In this document: piece after piece, positions 13,052 to 24,430 of the stretch
How the letters are laid out: each line of letters starts with the position of its first letter
Numbering within the stretch: position 1 is the first letter of the stretch
Source: Nectonema munidae
Lineage: Eukaryota; Nematomorpha; Nectonematoida; Nectonematidae
Assembly: GCA_030549495.1 (NCBI GenBank)
Contig: JAUIRK010001010.1
Location: 330,001 to 394,000, forward strand
Reading direction: 5' to 3'
Length of the DNA stretch: 64,000 nucleotides
Made by a program: the position numbers and the translations under genes
Notes under the pieces: model-generated
What the model was told of the DNA's origin: nothing
Database searches by the model: none
What the model saw: only the letters and a program-made list of their open reading frames with translations

Positions 13052-13288
13052 TGTATTTTAGTTTTTGAAGCCTTTTAATTTTTCTAGTTATATAGCGCTG
13101 CACGTTTTCTAAAGCATCCATATCTTTATTACAGGTAGGGTGCGTGATGACATTACCGTACTACATTTTAGGTCTTATCAATGCTTTGTAAATAAAAATC
13201 GCTGTCAGGGATGAAAAGTGCCTGAGGATGAGTTGGGAAAGGGAGTACGCTTTCTGAATGGCTCTTCTATGATGAGGTTTAGATTTCA
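13052..13288 (-). pseudogene. Older CR1/Jockey-group LINE, 5' part of the split copy
   Basis: The minus strand reads IQKAYSLSQLILRHFSS, then IYKALIRPKM, a stop, YGNVITHP and ENVQRYITRKIKRLQKLKYN. These are the post-catalytic blocks of LINE reverse transcriptase (KA-LLG-IRR-F, LYK-LVRP-LEY, E-VQRRATR). The last codons continue in register at 10265 on the minus strand as NERLKLL, so the two pieces were adjacent before the (+) LINE landed between them. A short duplicated ATT at the junction is the only target-site repeat I can see. Confidence 0.85.
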
Positions 13289-13882
13289 ATTTTTTTTATC
13301 CATAATAATATTCCGGTCATTAAATGGAAAATTATCCAGAAGCTTTCCACAAGTTTTTCATGCAATCAAACTTATTGTAGGTTTTAAGCAATTGAATGGA
13401 AAAAAACTAAGGAATTTTAACACTTTTCCCATTTATATCAACTAATCATTTATCAAAAATGAATTGAATAGTAATAAATAATTTGAAACGAAGTAAACTG
13501 TGTTAGAACATAAATATAGAGGTCGATATATATTATGTAATATTATAGTTTAATATAAAAATCGATATATATTATGATGTACTACATTAGAAACAAAATA
13601 AATTGAAATTTCATCAACCAAGAAAGCTATGATAGAGTAGAGAGATGGAGGTAGATACATATTATAGTTTTAGAAGAGGGTAACAATATTTCAACTGAAA
13701 AGAATTCAAAGTACTGTCCTATAGGTACTGATTATTACAAATATTGAATGTCAAAGAAACGTGAATCAAGAATCCAAGATCAGCCTGCTTTGTTAATCTA
13801 TAAGGAAGATGTGTATCCTTCTGCGAAAAAATCAAAAGAACTATCATCTGGCTAAGTTTCTAGACTACTATATTGAAATTAA
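13289..13882. other. No recognisable gene
   Basis: AT-rich. A phrase of about 20 bp, (A)TCGATATATATTATG, is repeated near 13523 and 13561. Nothing else is supported. Confidence 0.45.
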
Positions 13883-14295
13883 CCCTATTAGTGCTAAGAA
13901 GAGGAACGCCCCTTCACTAAAAAATCAATTGTACAAAATTGGCCGAATTATATATCTTCAAATTTCGTAACTACCCTTAAATCGCTAGCTACATCTTTTA
14001 ATACAATTTTCATGGTAGTTCTGTCTCTTTCATGTCAAAAACTGTCAATTAAAATTTTTCAGTAGAATTTTGACATTATCTGTAATTAATCTTATAACTT
14101 AGATTCTATATTATAAACTCATTTGAAAATTGATAATAATTATATACAGTTTTGAACGTATAACACTTTACATATTTAATTCTTTCAATAATCAAGGCTA
14201 CTTTTTAGAAAATATCAATCAAAGTTTTGATTGATGACAAATATTTCTAATAAAACATTCCTTCAAATTTAAAATAAATAAACACTCAAAAAATA
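13883..14295 (+). mobile_element. Family P left-end copy flanked by TTAA
   Basis: TTAA at 13879-13882 is followed by CCCTATTAGTGCT, the terminus shared with 19918 and, inverted, with 23926 and 54023. About 400 bp match the left end of the full element (CTTCACTAAAAAAT, AAATCGCTAGCT and CTACTTTTTAGAAAAT blocks). This copy lacks the LINE fragment that interrupts the full element at 20299-20735 and so shows the uninterrupted sequence. The homology stops soon after 14290, so the right part is lost. Confidence 0.85.
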
Positions 14296-17200
14296 CTAAA
14301 ACGCAAACAAAAAATGACTGCTTATTTGTCTTCCTCAAATTGCTCGAATTCTAATTGCAAACAAAGTGTTTCTTGTGTAAACAATGGTTTTGATATTGTC
14401 GGCAAATGGTCTAGGATTGAAGTGTAGGATCTCGATGCAGTTGGTTTTTGTTCTCTACCATCTGTCCAGCTATAGAAAATTATTTTTCACTTGGATGCGA
14501 TACGAATAACTAAAAAATTATTTTACCAATCTTTTTAGTTTGGAGATGGAATTGCAATTCTTGTCTCGAAGATTTGATAGCCCTAAATATCTCGTTATCA
14601 ACATCAGCGAAAAATACAGACATCACATCAAAGCTCAAACCTGATCCAAAAAACTGAAAACTTGTTCCTAAGTTGTTCAATATTCATCCTCATTTAAAAA
14701 CGGTATTTCTTTTTCTACTAAGGAAAATGAAAACGATGAAATATTATAGTTAGGTGGCAAGCTTTTTAAAGTATTCAAGTTAAAAATATTGTTCATCTCA
14801 AGAATTCCATTTCTTTTAAATTTCTTGACACTGAAACGAAAGAAAAATCTGAGGAGCTTGCTGTGCTGTAAAATTAATTGAACATAAATCAACATCAATG
14901 GGTGGACATCAAGGATTAGGCAAATATAAATTTTTAATAAATACGGTTTGTTTGTAGTTGGACCTTTCGCTTTTAAGATGATAGAAATGTATGTCACCTT
15001 AACTTTCATATCATGGATAAGCTAAAAATAAGAAAAATATCTTTTTCATCGCAATTTGGATTAAAAAAGAGGTGTTTTTCTCCATGTCTTATATCTTGTG
15101 AATATTAGGCCTCACTTTAAAATTCCAGGATTTTTACGCTGACATACAAAGATTGAAGGAGAGTGACGGATAAACTACAAAAAAATTCACTCCTCATTTC
15201 ACATTGGATGTAAATATTTTGAAACTTTTTAAGCTGCCTTTTTGAGTGTTATCAGTATATATATTCGTTTTTTGGATCTCTTCAACTAGGGATTTTTGGA
15301 GAATTAACTTTCTTTACTTAATTAAATTAATCTCTTTAAAAGTTTTTATCCAATACAAAATGTTCTGTGTCTATAAATATGTTTTAAATCGACTATTTAA
15401 TAATAAGCTTTTGCAAAAATTTAATTACAGTGTCATTGATCAAGTTTTGAAATCATAATAAATTTGAACGTGTACCTTAAATATTATGTATAATTTAAGT
15501 AAATTTATCTTGATTATCTTTTTTACCATCATGATTTATTGGCAGTAATTCCCCTTGGAATCAGCAATACGATTTCGCATCGGGCATAGGATATGTGTGG
15601 GTTTTATTTTTAGTTTCGTTTGCGAGCAAAGCCTACAATTTCTTAAACACAAAACTTAATACTCGAAATTTTGTTCTACTTGAATGAAATTTGTAACAAA
15701 TACCCTTCCATCAGTTACAGCTTCTATAAACAGCGTTTGAATTCACGTTTCTAATAAGCCTAGTGTACTCACTTCCCATCCTTGCGTATAATTTTAAAGA
15801 CACTTTTACCTTCATATAGGAAAGGGACGAGAAGAAATAATTTTAATAAATGACATTGGATTCACAGAAAATTTATTCATGAATTCGCGAGTAGAAAACG
15901 AGGGTAAGCGTTGGCAAAAGGAAATAAAAATACGTGTTTACTTCTTTTTCTTCTTCTTCATATTCTTCTTCCTTGCTGGAAAACTTTTTCAAAAAATTTA
16001 ACGTAAAAAATGGAAACGAGTTTTTCTTAGGTTTTGGAATATCTTTTGTCACTGTTATTCTCCTTCCAATAGAAAATGTCTTTTCTTCCATTTACAAAGT
16101 TATAAAAACATTATTCCTCATTCACAGACACTCTTTTAATCTTAGGAAGCTTAAGGAATTTTATCACAGCATCGTTTAAGCTGTGCCAGTAAAAAATACA
16201 TCTCAGAGAGAAGAAGGCCTTGTTAATTTGCAAAAAAACAAGACCGCTCTTGTAACATTTTAATTGATTTGGATGATAAGGCAGAAATTTAGTTTTCAAG
16301 GGTTATTTTCTACAAATTTTAAAAAAATCATTATTTCGCTTAATCCGGATAAGAACGCTTTTTCTTCCATTCTTTCTATCCTAGGCTTAATCTCAATAGT
16401 CTTAGAAGTTTGTTAAATCTTTTTTATTTTGTTAATTGTATTTTATATAACAACATGAATATATCAATTATATTGTCTTATATTATATTTTCAAATATTT
16501 TTTCATTTTCATTTAGATAGCAATATATTTTTTTATATATTAAAATTTTTATAGTGTATCAACACGAAGCTGTCGAAATGCCAATGAAGCATCACAACAT
16601 CCTTGTTCACCTCCGCTTTTAGACCCCAATGTGTGAGTTCTTTTTTTCTTTCTTCTATATACTTTTTGATTTCACAATAAATTTGTTTTGTCTTGTCTTT
16701 TCTAGCATTATTTGACAGAATTCTTTTATTAAGCGTTCGGTAAAACAAAGACAAATTGGGGACGAAAAATATATCGGAGCAGTAATTTAGGCTGCATAGA
16801 ATTGTCTTGTTTATCTTTATATATATTCTTCTCACGTTTGTATTTACATTATATATTATTCATATGTTCAATCATTTCTTTATTGCATGGTAATCTCCTT
16901 GTATTTACTCCCTGAGAAGCGATAGGTACAGCAAAAGTGAAATATAAAAAATAAGTTGACTCGTAAAATTAGAGAGGTTGGGAACTGTAAAGTCAACATT
17001 CTTACATAAGTTTATTTACTTATAAAAAGCTTGGACATTGAATGGAAAAAAGTGTGTACGAAGAGTATTTGAAATTGAATACAAGCCTCTTACAAAAAAG
17101 TATAAAAAGACGTACTGTATTTTTGAATTTGTCTTTTATTTTAGTTCGGTAAGCAAAAATGGAAGAATTTTTTCTATTGGCTTCTTTGTTCTTGACAGAT

Positions 17201-17699
17201 AACTGTTTCCTAGACATGGAATGTTGAGAGAATATAGTTAAGAAAAGATATAATGATTGTATCCCTAAACTAATTTCATAAAATGTGAAAACAGTCATGA
17301 GAAATGCTTTTAGGCTTGTCCAACATTCAAGATAAAAGAAATGCAAGATTTAAACAATAAGAATACTTCTTAAAGAGAAAAAGCACTTTCTAGCGATTAT
17401 ATTTCGTTTAACGCAATTTTAACTGCCATACTTTATAGTTGTATGTATCCGCCACAACATGATCTTCCTCTTGTGTACTCGTGTGCGTTATAATCACGCA
17501 ATGTCTTACCAAGGATGAAAAGAAGGCGACATTACAATTATATGCCTTCAAGCAGAGTGGCGCGCGCGCTAAAAGCACACATATCAAAAGAAGGTTTCAT
17601 TGGAAGGGGTTCTTTCGTTTCAAAGGTCCATTCATTTGGAGGGAAGTGAGAGCCCTTATTTCCTGAGGCCATGAGAGCCCTTATTTCAGCAAAGCTTAG
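14296..17699. other. Long stretch without a supported gene
   Basis: Open frames at 14677-15009 (-), 15873-16091 (-), 16533-16835 (-), 17020-17346 (-) and 17481-17666 (+) show no recognisable family. The 15873-16091 frame starts with a fair ATG and has an acidic/lysine-rich tail (KEEEYEEEEKE) followed by GTAAAC, so it could be a small first exon. A 15-bp phrase, GAGAGCCCTTATTTC, occurs twice at 17649 and 17675. Confidence 0.35.
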
Positions 17700-18833
17700 C
17701 TACAAGCAAGTACTGTCCAACTAATTCTCAGTGCGTTTGCCCACAAATTCTGTATCTAAGAGGCGTACCTGCATCTTTTTTCAAGACATATTGGAAAGAA
17801 AGGGTGAAGTATAAATTTGTTAATGAAAGAAAGGCAAATTAAAAAGATGTTGAAGTAGTGAAAAATAGAAAAGGATACAAAAAACTATTCGTTCCAACAG
17901 GAGTGAAGAATAAAGCTGAGTTGGGTTTGGAAAACTTTCTACCAGAATTACCAAATTCAGAAGATTCTTTGTCAATGGAAATTCATTCTGAATGGTTGAT
18001 AAGAGAGTATTATAAAGGGGAACAAAAAACAAAGAAATTGTAGATTTGAAAATGGAAATTACCTATCCTTATAATGGGAAGGAAAGAAATTATTGAAGAT
18101 AAGAAACCACTTCTAGAAATATTGAAAAAATATCCTTACATTAAATCTTTCACACAGGTGCTTTTATAAGCTTCCATTTATCTATCCCAATTTTATCCTA
18201 GATTGTGTCAGAGTTTCAAAGAATCAAGCCAAGTGTTCTAGAAAGTCAAGATGCGAAAAGCTATTTTTACGAAAAATTAGATAAATATAAAGAATCCATT
18301 TTATCACATTGCTACAAAAGTAAAGATGTTTTTCATAAACAACTTGAAGAAGAAATAAAGTGTGAAAAGGAAAAATAAAAGTAGGGCAATTTAACTGTTT
18401 TCGCTTTTTATTGATTTTATTTAAAGGAAAAATAAAAGTAGGGCAATTTAACTGATTTCGCTTTTTAATGATTTTGTTTATTTAGGACACAGAAGATGTT
18501 ATGCACTATCATGCGTGAGTCTGATGTTTAGAGAAAATTTGAAGAACGTTCTTCTATCTTTTGAAAATGATCCCTCGACTCCAAAAGATGTTAAAAGTTA
18601 ACAATTTTTCACAAAAGAAAAATTCCTTCTTCCTTAAGATTGAAGATGAATTTATCAATTCAGATTCTTTCGTGGATTTATTTTTTAGATGCTTTTGTAC
18701 TTTTTATTGTTTCAATCTCAAATATCCTACAACACTAAGGAAAACCTTCATTTATTTCCAAAAAATCATTTACGATTTGAAGGATGATGAAAGCCTAGCC
18801 AAAAATAATTTTGAATGTTTCTTTTTTAATTAA
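17700..18833 (+). pseudogene. Decayed SAMD3-like (sterile alpha motif domain-containing 3-like) gene copy
   Basis: Several segments in order match the conserved C-terminal region of the proteins annotated as SAMD3-like in fish and invertebrates. They are KTYWKERVKYKFVNERKAN, then FLPELPNSEDSLSMEIHSEW (from the 17858-18043 frame), GRKEIIEDKKPLLEILKKYP (18080-18160), IVSEFQRIKPSVLES with YEKLDKYKESIL (from 18205), RCYALSCVSLMFRENLKNVL, and FNLKYPTTLRKTFIYFQKII (ending about 18833). A 44-nt intron fits at 18161-18204 (GTGCTT...CCTAG). Frame changes and stops lie between segments, for example near 18050-18080 and 18595, so it looks broken. The function of the family is not known. It could instead be a gene with several small introns that I have misjoined. 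Confidence 0.55.
18365..18484 (+). repeat. 58-bp tandem duplication in intron-like DNA
   Basis: The phrase starting GGAAAAATAAAAGTAGGGCA and ending near TGATTTTATTTA occurs twice head to tail (about 18368-18425 and 18426-18483) with very few differences. The second copy ends with TTTATTTAG, a good splice acceptor for the next SAMD3-like segment. Confidence 0.75.
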
Positions 18834-19435
18834 TAATTTTTGAAAACTCTTAAAATTACTTTTTTTATTTGTTAACATATTTTTTCTGTTTTTAATAGAG
18901 AAGTAGAATTCATAAAAATTAAATATACAATCTTTCTAAAATAATCTAACTATATATATATATAGATTAAAAATGATATATTTAAAGAGTAAAATTACTT
19001 TATAATAGTAATATTCACTATGACTCTAGGGAAAATACTAGAAAGTTACTAGAGAAAAACTAGTAATTTTTGTTTTAACTATAGTAAAGTTATTTTATAG
19101 CTAGTAAAGTAAAAATAGTCAATTTTACTATTACTATACTAATTCTAAGGGCAGTAAATTTACTATATAATTCTAGTAACCATTTGTGAGTGCATTTGTC
19201 AAGATATTTTTGAAAATGCTTGGAAAACACTCTGTAACACTGCGGGTAAGCATCATGCAATCTCACAGCGTGGGGCGGATAGCAAATATTAGGGACAAGA
19301 CACAAGCACCACAGAAGCAGGCATCCCATCTGAGAACTATGCGATCACCGTGTGATATAAATAGGAGCCTTTGTGCTATTTTACTCATTGTCTACACTCT
19401 ATATCAATGACTTTTGTCCTAATTACTTTATAATA
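18834..19435. other. No recognisable gene; GC-richer island with a TATA-like box
   Basis: 18940-19190 is rich in ACTAG/AGTAA words. 19230-19375 is markedly less AT-rich than its surroundings and ends with GATATAAATAGG near 19354-19365, a good TATA-box match. No open frame with a known motif follows before the Tigger relic. Confidence 0.4.
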
Positions 19436-20298
19436 CAGTACAACCCCGTTATACGACGCTTTGAACAACTAATTTCTGAAGATACGAGTAAAATGCTGTT
19501 TTACGTTGCATCTATTAACGAGCGAAACCACGAAGTTACAAGTAATCTGCTCTTTAGATAAGTTACGTTATCGTAGTATCAAATAATACAGGATTTGTTT
19601 TCTATTAATTTGTAACTGAAAATTATGTTATTTATTTTAGAATTATTATTGAGTAAATTTTGTATTAACTCCTTTACACTCATCTGCAAATAGCTGGTAA
19701 GCGAAACGCAAGTGGGAAAAGTATGTGTGGACCGGCCAAGAAGGCTAGAAAACCAATTACTTTAGAAACAAAGTGGGAAATATTAAAAAAACATGAACGG
19801 GGCGAACGACTCCATGATCTTGTCAGGCATTACAATCTTTCTTCTTCAACGGTAGCCACAATTAAAAAGGACAAAGAAAAAATCATGCTAAGTGCCAAGT
19901 GTTCAACCTCTTTATAACCCTATTAGTGCTTGGGGGAGGGGGCGTAAAACGCCCTTCCTTCACTAAAAAATTAATTGTAGAAAATTGGCTGAATCATATC
20001 CCTTAAAATTTTGTTACTTTTCCTAAAATCGCTAGCTGCATCTTTTGAAACCATTTTCATGGTAATTGAATGACCCTTTAATTTCCAAAACTGTTAATCA
20101 AAATCAAAAAATTTTTCAGCAAAATTTTGACATTACCTGTAGTTAACCTTATAACTTAAGATCTATATTATATACTACCTTGAAAATTTATAATTATATA
20201 CAGTTTGGAACACATAAGACATTATATATTTAATTTTTTCAATAATCAAGTCTACTTTTTAGAAAATGCCAATTAAATTTTGGTTAATCAGAAATATA

Positions 20299-20735
20299 TC
20301 TAATAAAATAGAAGAAGAAGAAGAAGAAGAATTTATTGAAAAAAAACGCACATATTAATAAAATTTACAATCAGAAAATTTTTTATCATGATATTAACAA
20401 TTGTAAATAATAGAAATGAAAATACTGCAAAACTTCAAAAGGCCGCTTGTATGAAATCTCGCAAAATATGATAAATAAAAAATTTATTCCGTTACTATAG
20501 TTATATACAGTAATTTTATGTCTGTTGGCACGAATAACAATGATTTATACAACATTCTGATAAATAATAATTATCCAAATACAAATACTTAATTTCTTTT
20601 TTAAATTTACTAATATTCATATGTACACAGTTAAGTAAATATTGATTTTTGTTCCAAAAATCAGAGAGTTTAAAGTTCAAAGTTTGATACAACTTAACTT
20701 TTTGATAATACGGAATGAGAGCAATATACCTTCAA
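20299..20735 (-). pseudogene. LINE 3' fragment inside family P
   Basis: The minus strand encodes a LINE-type C-terminus (LIPYYQKVKLYQTLNFKLSD, then KFKKEIKYLYLDNYYLSE, stop after SCQQT), followed by a 3' UTR ending TTTATTGAATAAA-like and a (TTC)n tail (seen as GAA repeats at 20300-20330). The copy of family P at 13883-14295 has uninterrupted sequence at the equivalent point, so this is an insertion. The clade is uncertain (L2/Crack/RTE-like). Confidence 0.65.
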
Positions 20736-21960
20736 ATTTTACATAAAATATATGTTTTTATACTAAGTCGGCCATGCTGGTTTCATTTCTAGACTCATTT
20801 TTTACATTTAGGATTTGAAAATACCTATACGTGTTAATCAAATTTGCGGTTTACTTCTAAAAATTGTCTCCAAAAACATTTCTTCAAATTTTACATAAAA
20901 TATATGTTTTATACCAAATCGATCATGTTGTTTTCATTTCTGGACTCATTTTTTACATTTAGGATTTGAAAATATCTATAAGTGTTAATCAAATTTGCGG
21001 TTTACGTCTAAAAATTGTCTCCAAAACATTCCTTCAAATTTTACATAAAATATATGTTTTATACTAAATCGGCCATGCTGGTTTCATTTCTGGACTCATT
21101 TTTACATTCAGGATATGAAAATACCTTTAAGTGTTAATCAAATTTGCGGTTTACTTCTAAAAATTGTCTTCAAAAACATTCATTCAAATTTAACAATGAA
21201 ATATATGTTTTTATACCAAATCAACCATACTAATTTCATTTATGGACTCAATTTTTGCAGTTTGGATGTGAAAATACCTATAAGTATCAATCAAATTTGA
21301 GCTTAGTTCTAAAAATTTTCTCCAAAAATATTGATTCAAATTTTACATGAAATATATGTTTTTATAGCAAATAGATCATGATGATTTTATTTTTGGACGA
21401 AGTTTTTGCATTTAGAGGTTTTACTGCTAGTGTTAATCAAATTTGCGGTTTATGTCTGAAAACTATATCCCAAAATATTCTCTCTAATTTTACATGAGAT
21501 ATATGTTTTTATACCAATTCGACCATGATAATTTTATTTCTGAAATCAGTTTTTGCAATTTAAAGGTTTTAAATGTCTGAAAGTGTCAATAAAATGATCG
21601 ATTTACGTCTAATGTCTTCAGAAATATTTTTGAAATGTAAATAAAATATCTGTTTTTATGCCAAATGGGAGATGCTGGTTTCATTTTTGGACTTAGGTTT
21701 GGTATTTATGGTTTTAAAATATCTGAAAGATTCAATCAGATTTGCGGTTTACTTCTAGATACTGTCTTCAAAAATATTTTCAAAAAAATAAAATATCTGT
21801 TTTATACCAAATCGACTATGCTTATTTTATTTCTGTATTGGATTTTGGCTAATACGGTTAAAAAATATCTCGAAATGTTAATTGAATTAGTAATGTATGT
21901 CTGAAATTCAGTTCTGTAAAAAATTTTCAAAAAATTGTTGCTTATTAGGTATATAGTAAA
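20736..21960 (+). repeat. Tandem array, about eight units of about 150 bp
   Basis: Each unit contains TCAAATTTTACATAAAATATATG, a TTATACCAAATCGACCATG-like phrase, a TTTCATTTCTGGACTCA phrase and AATCAAATTTGCGGTTTAC. Unit starts lie near 20733, 20881, 21031, 21184, 21334, 21482, 21625 and 21770. Divergence rises toward the right end. The same unit occurs in reverse at 6115-6570 and as a short piece at 27165-27430. Confidence 0.9.
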
Positions 21961-22889
21961 AATATACTTTTGTTTTGTATATTTTGGCATATAATACTTT
22001 CTACAATCATCTTGAGTAAGAAATATTTATTTAAAAAAACAAAACGTATTATAAAATCTTTTGAACATTAGTATGAGAGAAAGAAGCAAGTGGAAAACTA
22101 ATTGAAAAGAGAACATGTGATCAAAAGAAATAATTAAAAAATATATCTTGACTAAATGGAAGATCTACCATGTTCTAATGAACTAGGAAGTGGTTTAATG
22201 ATATAATATTAGGTGCTTTAAAAAAGTTTTTGACTGTGAAAAAGAAGTGCCTCTTTTACAAATGAAAAATATTTAAATCTATAGCTTATCATCTATGATT
22301 ACAATTATCATTTAACTAAGATGGGTAGGAAATCTGAAAATTTAGAATAGGTCAGATTTATCAAAAATGGCACAGATGCTAATATGTCAGAATTTAGTCA
22401 CTATCAAGATATTTTTAATTTAAATTGAATTTGTCCATCTTTTTCCTTTTGCGTCAAAGAGATAATTTTTTTAGATGAAGAACGTTGACAACGTTTTGTA
22501 ATTGAACAATCAACATCACGAATGATTCATCAGAAAAAAACCTTTGAAATGAGATTGGTTGACAAATATTCAGGCCTGAGAGGAAAAAAGTAATTTTATC
22601 CTTATAAAAAATTTTTCAAACACAGATTGAAGAATATAAATTTCTAATGAAAAAAGAGCTACCAAGAAAGGATCATCATAGAATGAATAGCAAAATTACA
22701 TACTGTAAATTATAATATGACGTAGAGATGGAGGTCCTATAGAGATACATAATTTACTGACAAATGAAACATTTTAAGTGAATTAAACACCTAACCTTGG
22801 TTTATTAAATAAATTAAGAAAAAAATTAACAGAGAAATACTGCAAGTATAAGTTATTTTTATGTTTATATATTTGACATTGATTTACAG

Positions 22890-23830
22890 GTTTAATCAAT
22901 TTTTTGACAGGTTTTATTGATTTCATAAAAAATGAACATCGCCATTAAATTCTACATACTTGAAATGTATAAAAAAACTTTTTATAAGAATAAAAATTTT
23001 GACATGGGCTGTCATATTTAAATTATTTTTTGTCAGGTTTGACTAATTTTTATAAAAAAAGGAATATCACCCAGTAATAACAGCCTACTTGAAAATGGGT
23101 ATATGTGTGTAAAAAACATTATATAATTATTCGGATAAAATGTTTCTTTGAGATAAATCAATTTTTTGACAGTTTTGATTGATTTTCATAAAAAATGAAT
23201 ATCACCACTGAATTACGCATGCAATGGGTATATATGTGTAAAAAACTTTATATTATACTTAGACAAAAAGTTTCTTTTTAAGATGAGCTGTCATATATAA
23301 ATCAATTTTTTGATGGGTTTCATTGATTTTCATAAAAAATGAATATCACCACTGAATTCAGCATGCTTGAAAATGGGAATATATGTGTAATAAACTTTAT
23401 ATAATTATTTAGATAAAAAGTTTTCTTTTGAGATGAGCTGTCACATTTAGATAAATTTTTTGACAGGTTTGATTGATTTTCATAAAAAATGAATATCATC
23501 ACTGAATTCAGCATATTTGAAAATGGGTATATATGTGTAAAAAACTTTATATAATTATTTAGATAAAAAGTTCCTTTTTTAGATGAGCTGTCACATTTAG
23601 ATAAATTTTTTGACAATTTTCATAAACAAAATGAATATCATCACTGAATTTAGCATATTTGAAAAAGGGTATACATGTGTAAAAAACTTTATATAATTAT
23701 TTAAATAAAAAGTTCCTTTTTGAGATGAGCTGTCAAATATATATCAATTTTTTGACAGATTTGATTGATTTTGATAAAAAATGAATATCACCACTGAATT
23801 CAGAATAGTTAAAATATATATGTAACATTA
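22890..23830 (+). repeat. Second tandem array, about 6-7 units of about 147 bp
   Basis: Each unit holds GATTTTCATAAAAAATGAAT, ATCACCACTGAATTCAGCAT, GGGTATATATGTGTAAAAAA and GAGATGAGCTGTCA. Units recur near 22900, 23040, 23180, 23325, 23470, 23620 and 23770. The unit is unrelated by eye to the 150-bp unit. Pieces of it recur at 53260-53400 (reversed) and 53740-53880 (direct). Confidence 0.9.
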
Positions 23831-24430
23831 AAAATATTTATAAAAACTTATTAATATCTGAGAAAAATAAAGGGGCACTTTACGCCCAGCACTTGAGCGG
23901 ACAAATTTAGCCCAGCACTAATAGGGTTAAGTGCTTAATTGTAACCAAGCATCGACCTACTGTAATGCAAGACATGGAATGTATGTTATTATCACTATGG
24001 CTGGACGATATGTGTGTACAAAATGACTGCCCAATGACTAATCCTCCCATTCAAGAAAAGGCTCTATCTTTAGTTGAAGATCTCAAGAAAAAACTTAAGG
24101 AGACCGTGGTTCTAGTGGTCCTACCCTTGTCCCAGAGTTTACAGCTAGCAGGGGTTGGTTTCCCCGATTCAAGAGGAGGTACAATTTGCACAGCGCGAAG
24201 AAACATGGTGAAGCGGCGAGTGCAGATAAAGCGCGGCAGCAGATTGCCTTCTCGTTTCGACAAAAATTCTGTATTGGAAGAAGATGCCTAAAATGACCGT
24301 TATTGCCCGGGAAGAAAAGTCGGCTGCCGGACATAAAGCCTCTAAAGACCGAATCTCCTTGCTTCTTTGTGGGAATGCTGCAGGTGATTTAAAGCTAAAA
24401 AACAGTCATTTTTGTTTGAAAAAATGCTTT

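Larger units (their letters stand above)
19918..23926 (+). mobile_element. Family P: full-length non-autonomous TTAA element (4,009 bp)
   Basis: The termini are CCCTATTAGTGCT at the left and its inverse AGCACTAATAGGG at the right. The right flank is TTAA (23927-23930); the left flank is ATAA (19914-19917), a one-base decay of TTAA. TTAA targets and CCC-type ends are the signature of the piggyBac superfamily. Inside are a left unique block, a LINE 3' end (20299-20735), a 150-bp satellite array, a unique middle (21960-22890) without coding potential, a second array with units of about 147 bp, and the right end. No transposase is encoded. The termini differ from those of the piggyBac at 30051, so that copy is not an obvious partner. 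The insertion interrupts the Tigger transposase. Confidence 0.85.
19436..24430 (+). mobile_element. pogo/Tigger element relic, split by family P
   Basis: It begins with CAGTACAACCCCGTTATACG directly after TA (19434-19435), a typical Tigger terminus. The transposase starts at 19723 (MCGPAKKARK, then TLETKWEILKKHERGERL), a CENP-B/Psq-type helix-turn-helix. It is cut at 19917 by a 4-kb element and resumes at 23932 with the second CENP-B HTH domain (CLIVTKHRPTV, LSLWLDD). There follow SRGWFPRFKRRYNLHSAKKH (third frame, about 24137), an internal deletion, and LYWKKMP...REEKSAAGHKASKDR...LLCGNAAGDLKLK, ending near 24430. The DDE core is mostly missing, and no right-hand terminus was found. Confidence 0.85.

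Noticed and set aside
23320-23616. 98-codon minus frame with an internal repeat (NLSKCDSSS twice)
   Set aside because: It is a reading of two adjacent units of the 147-bp array.
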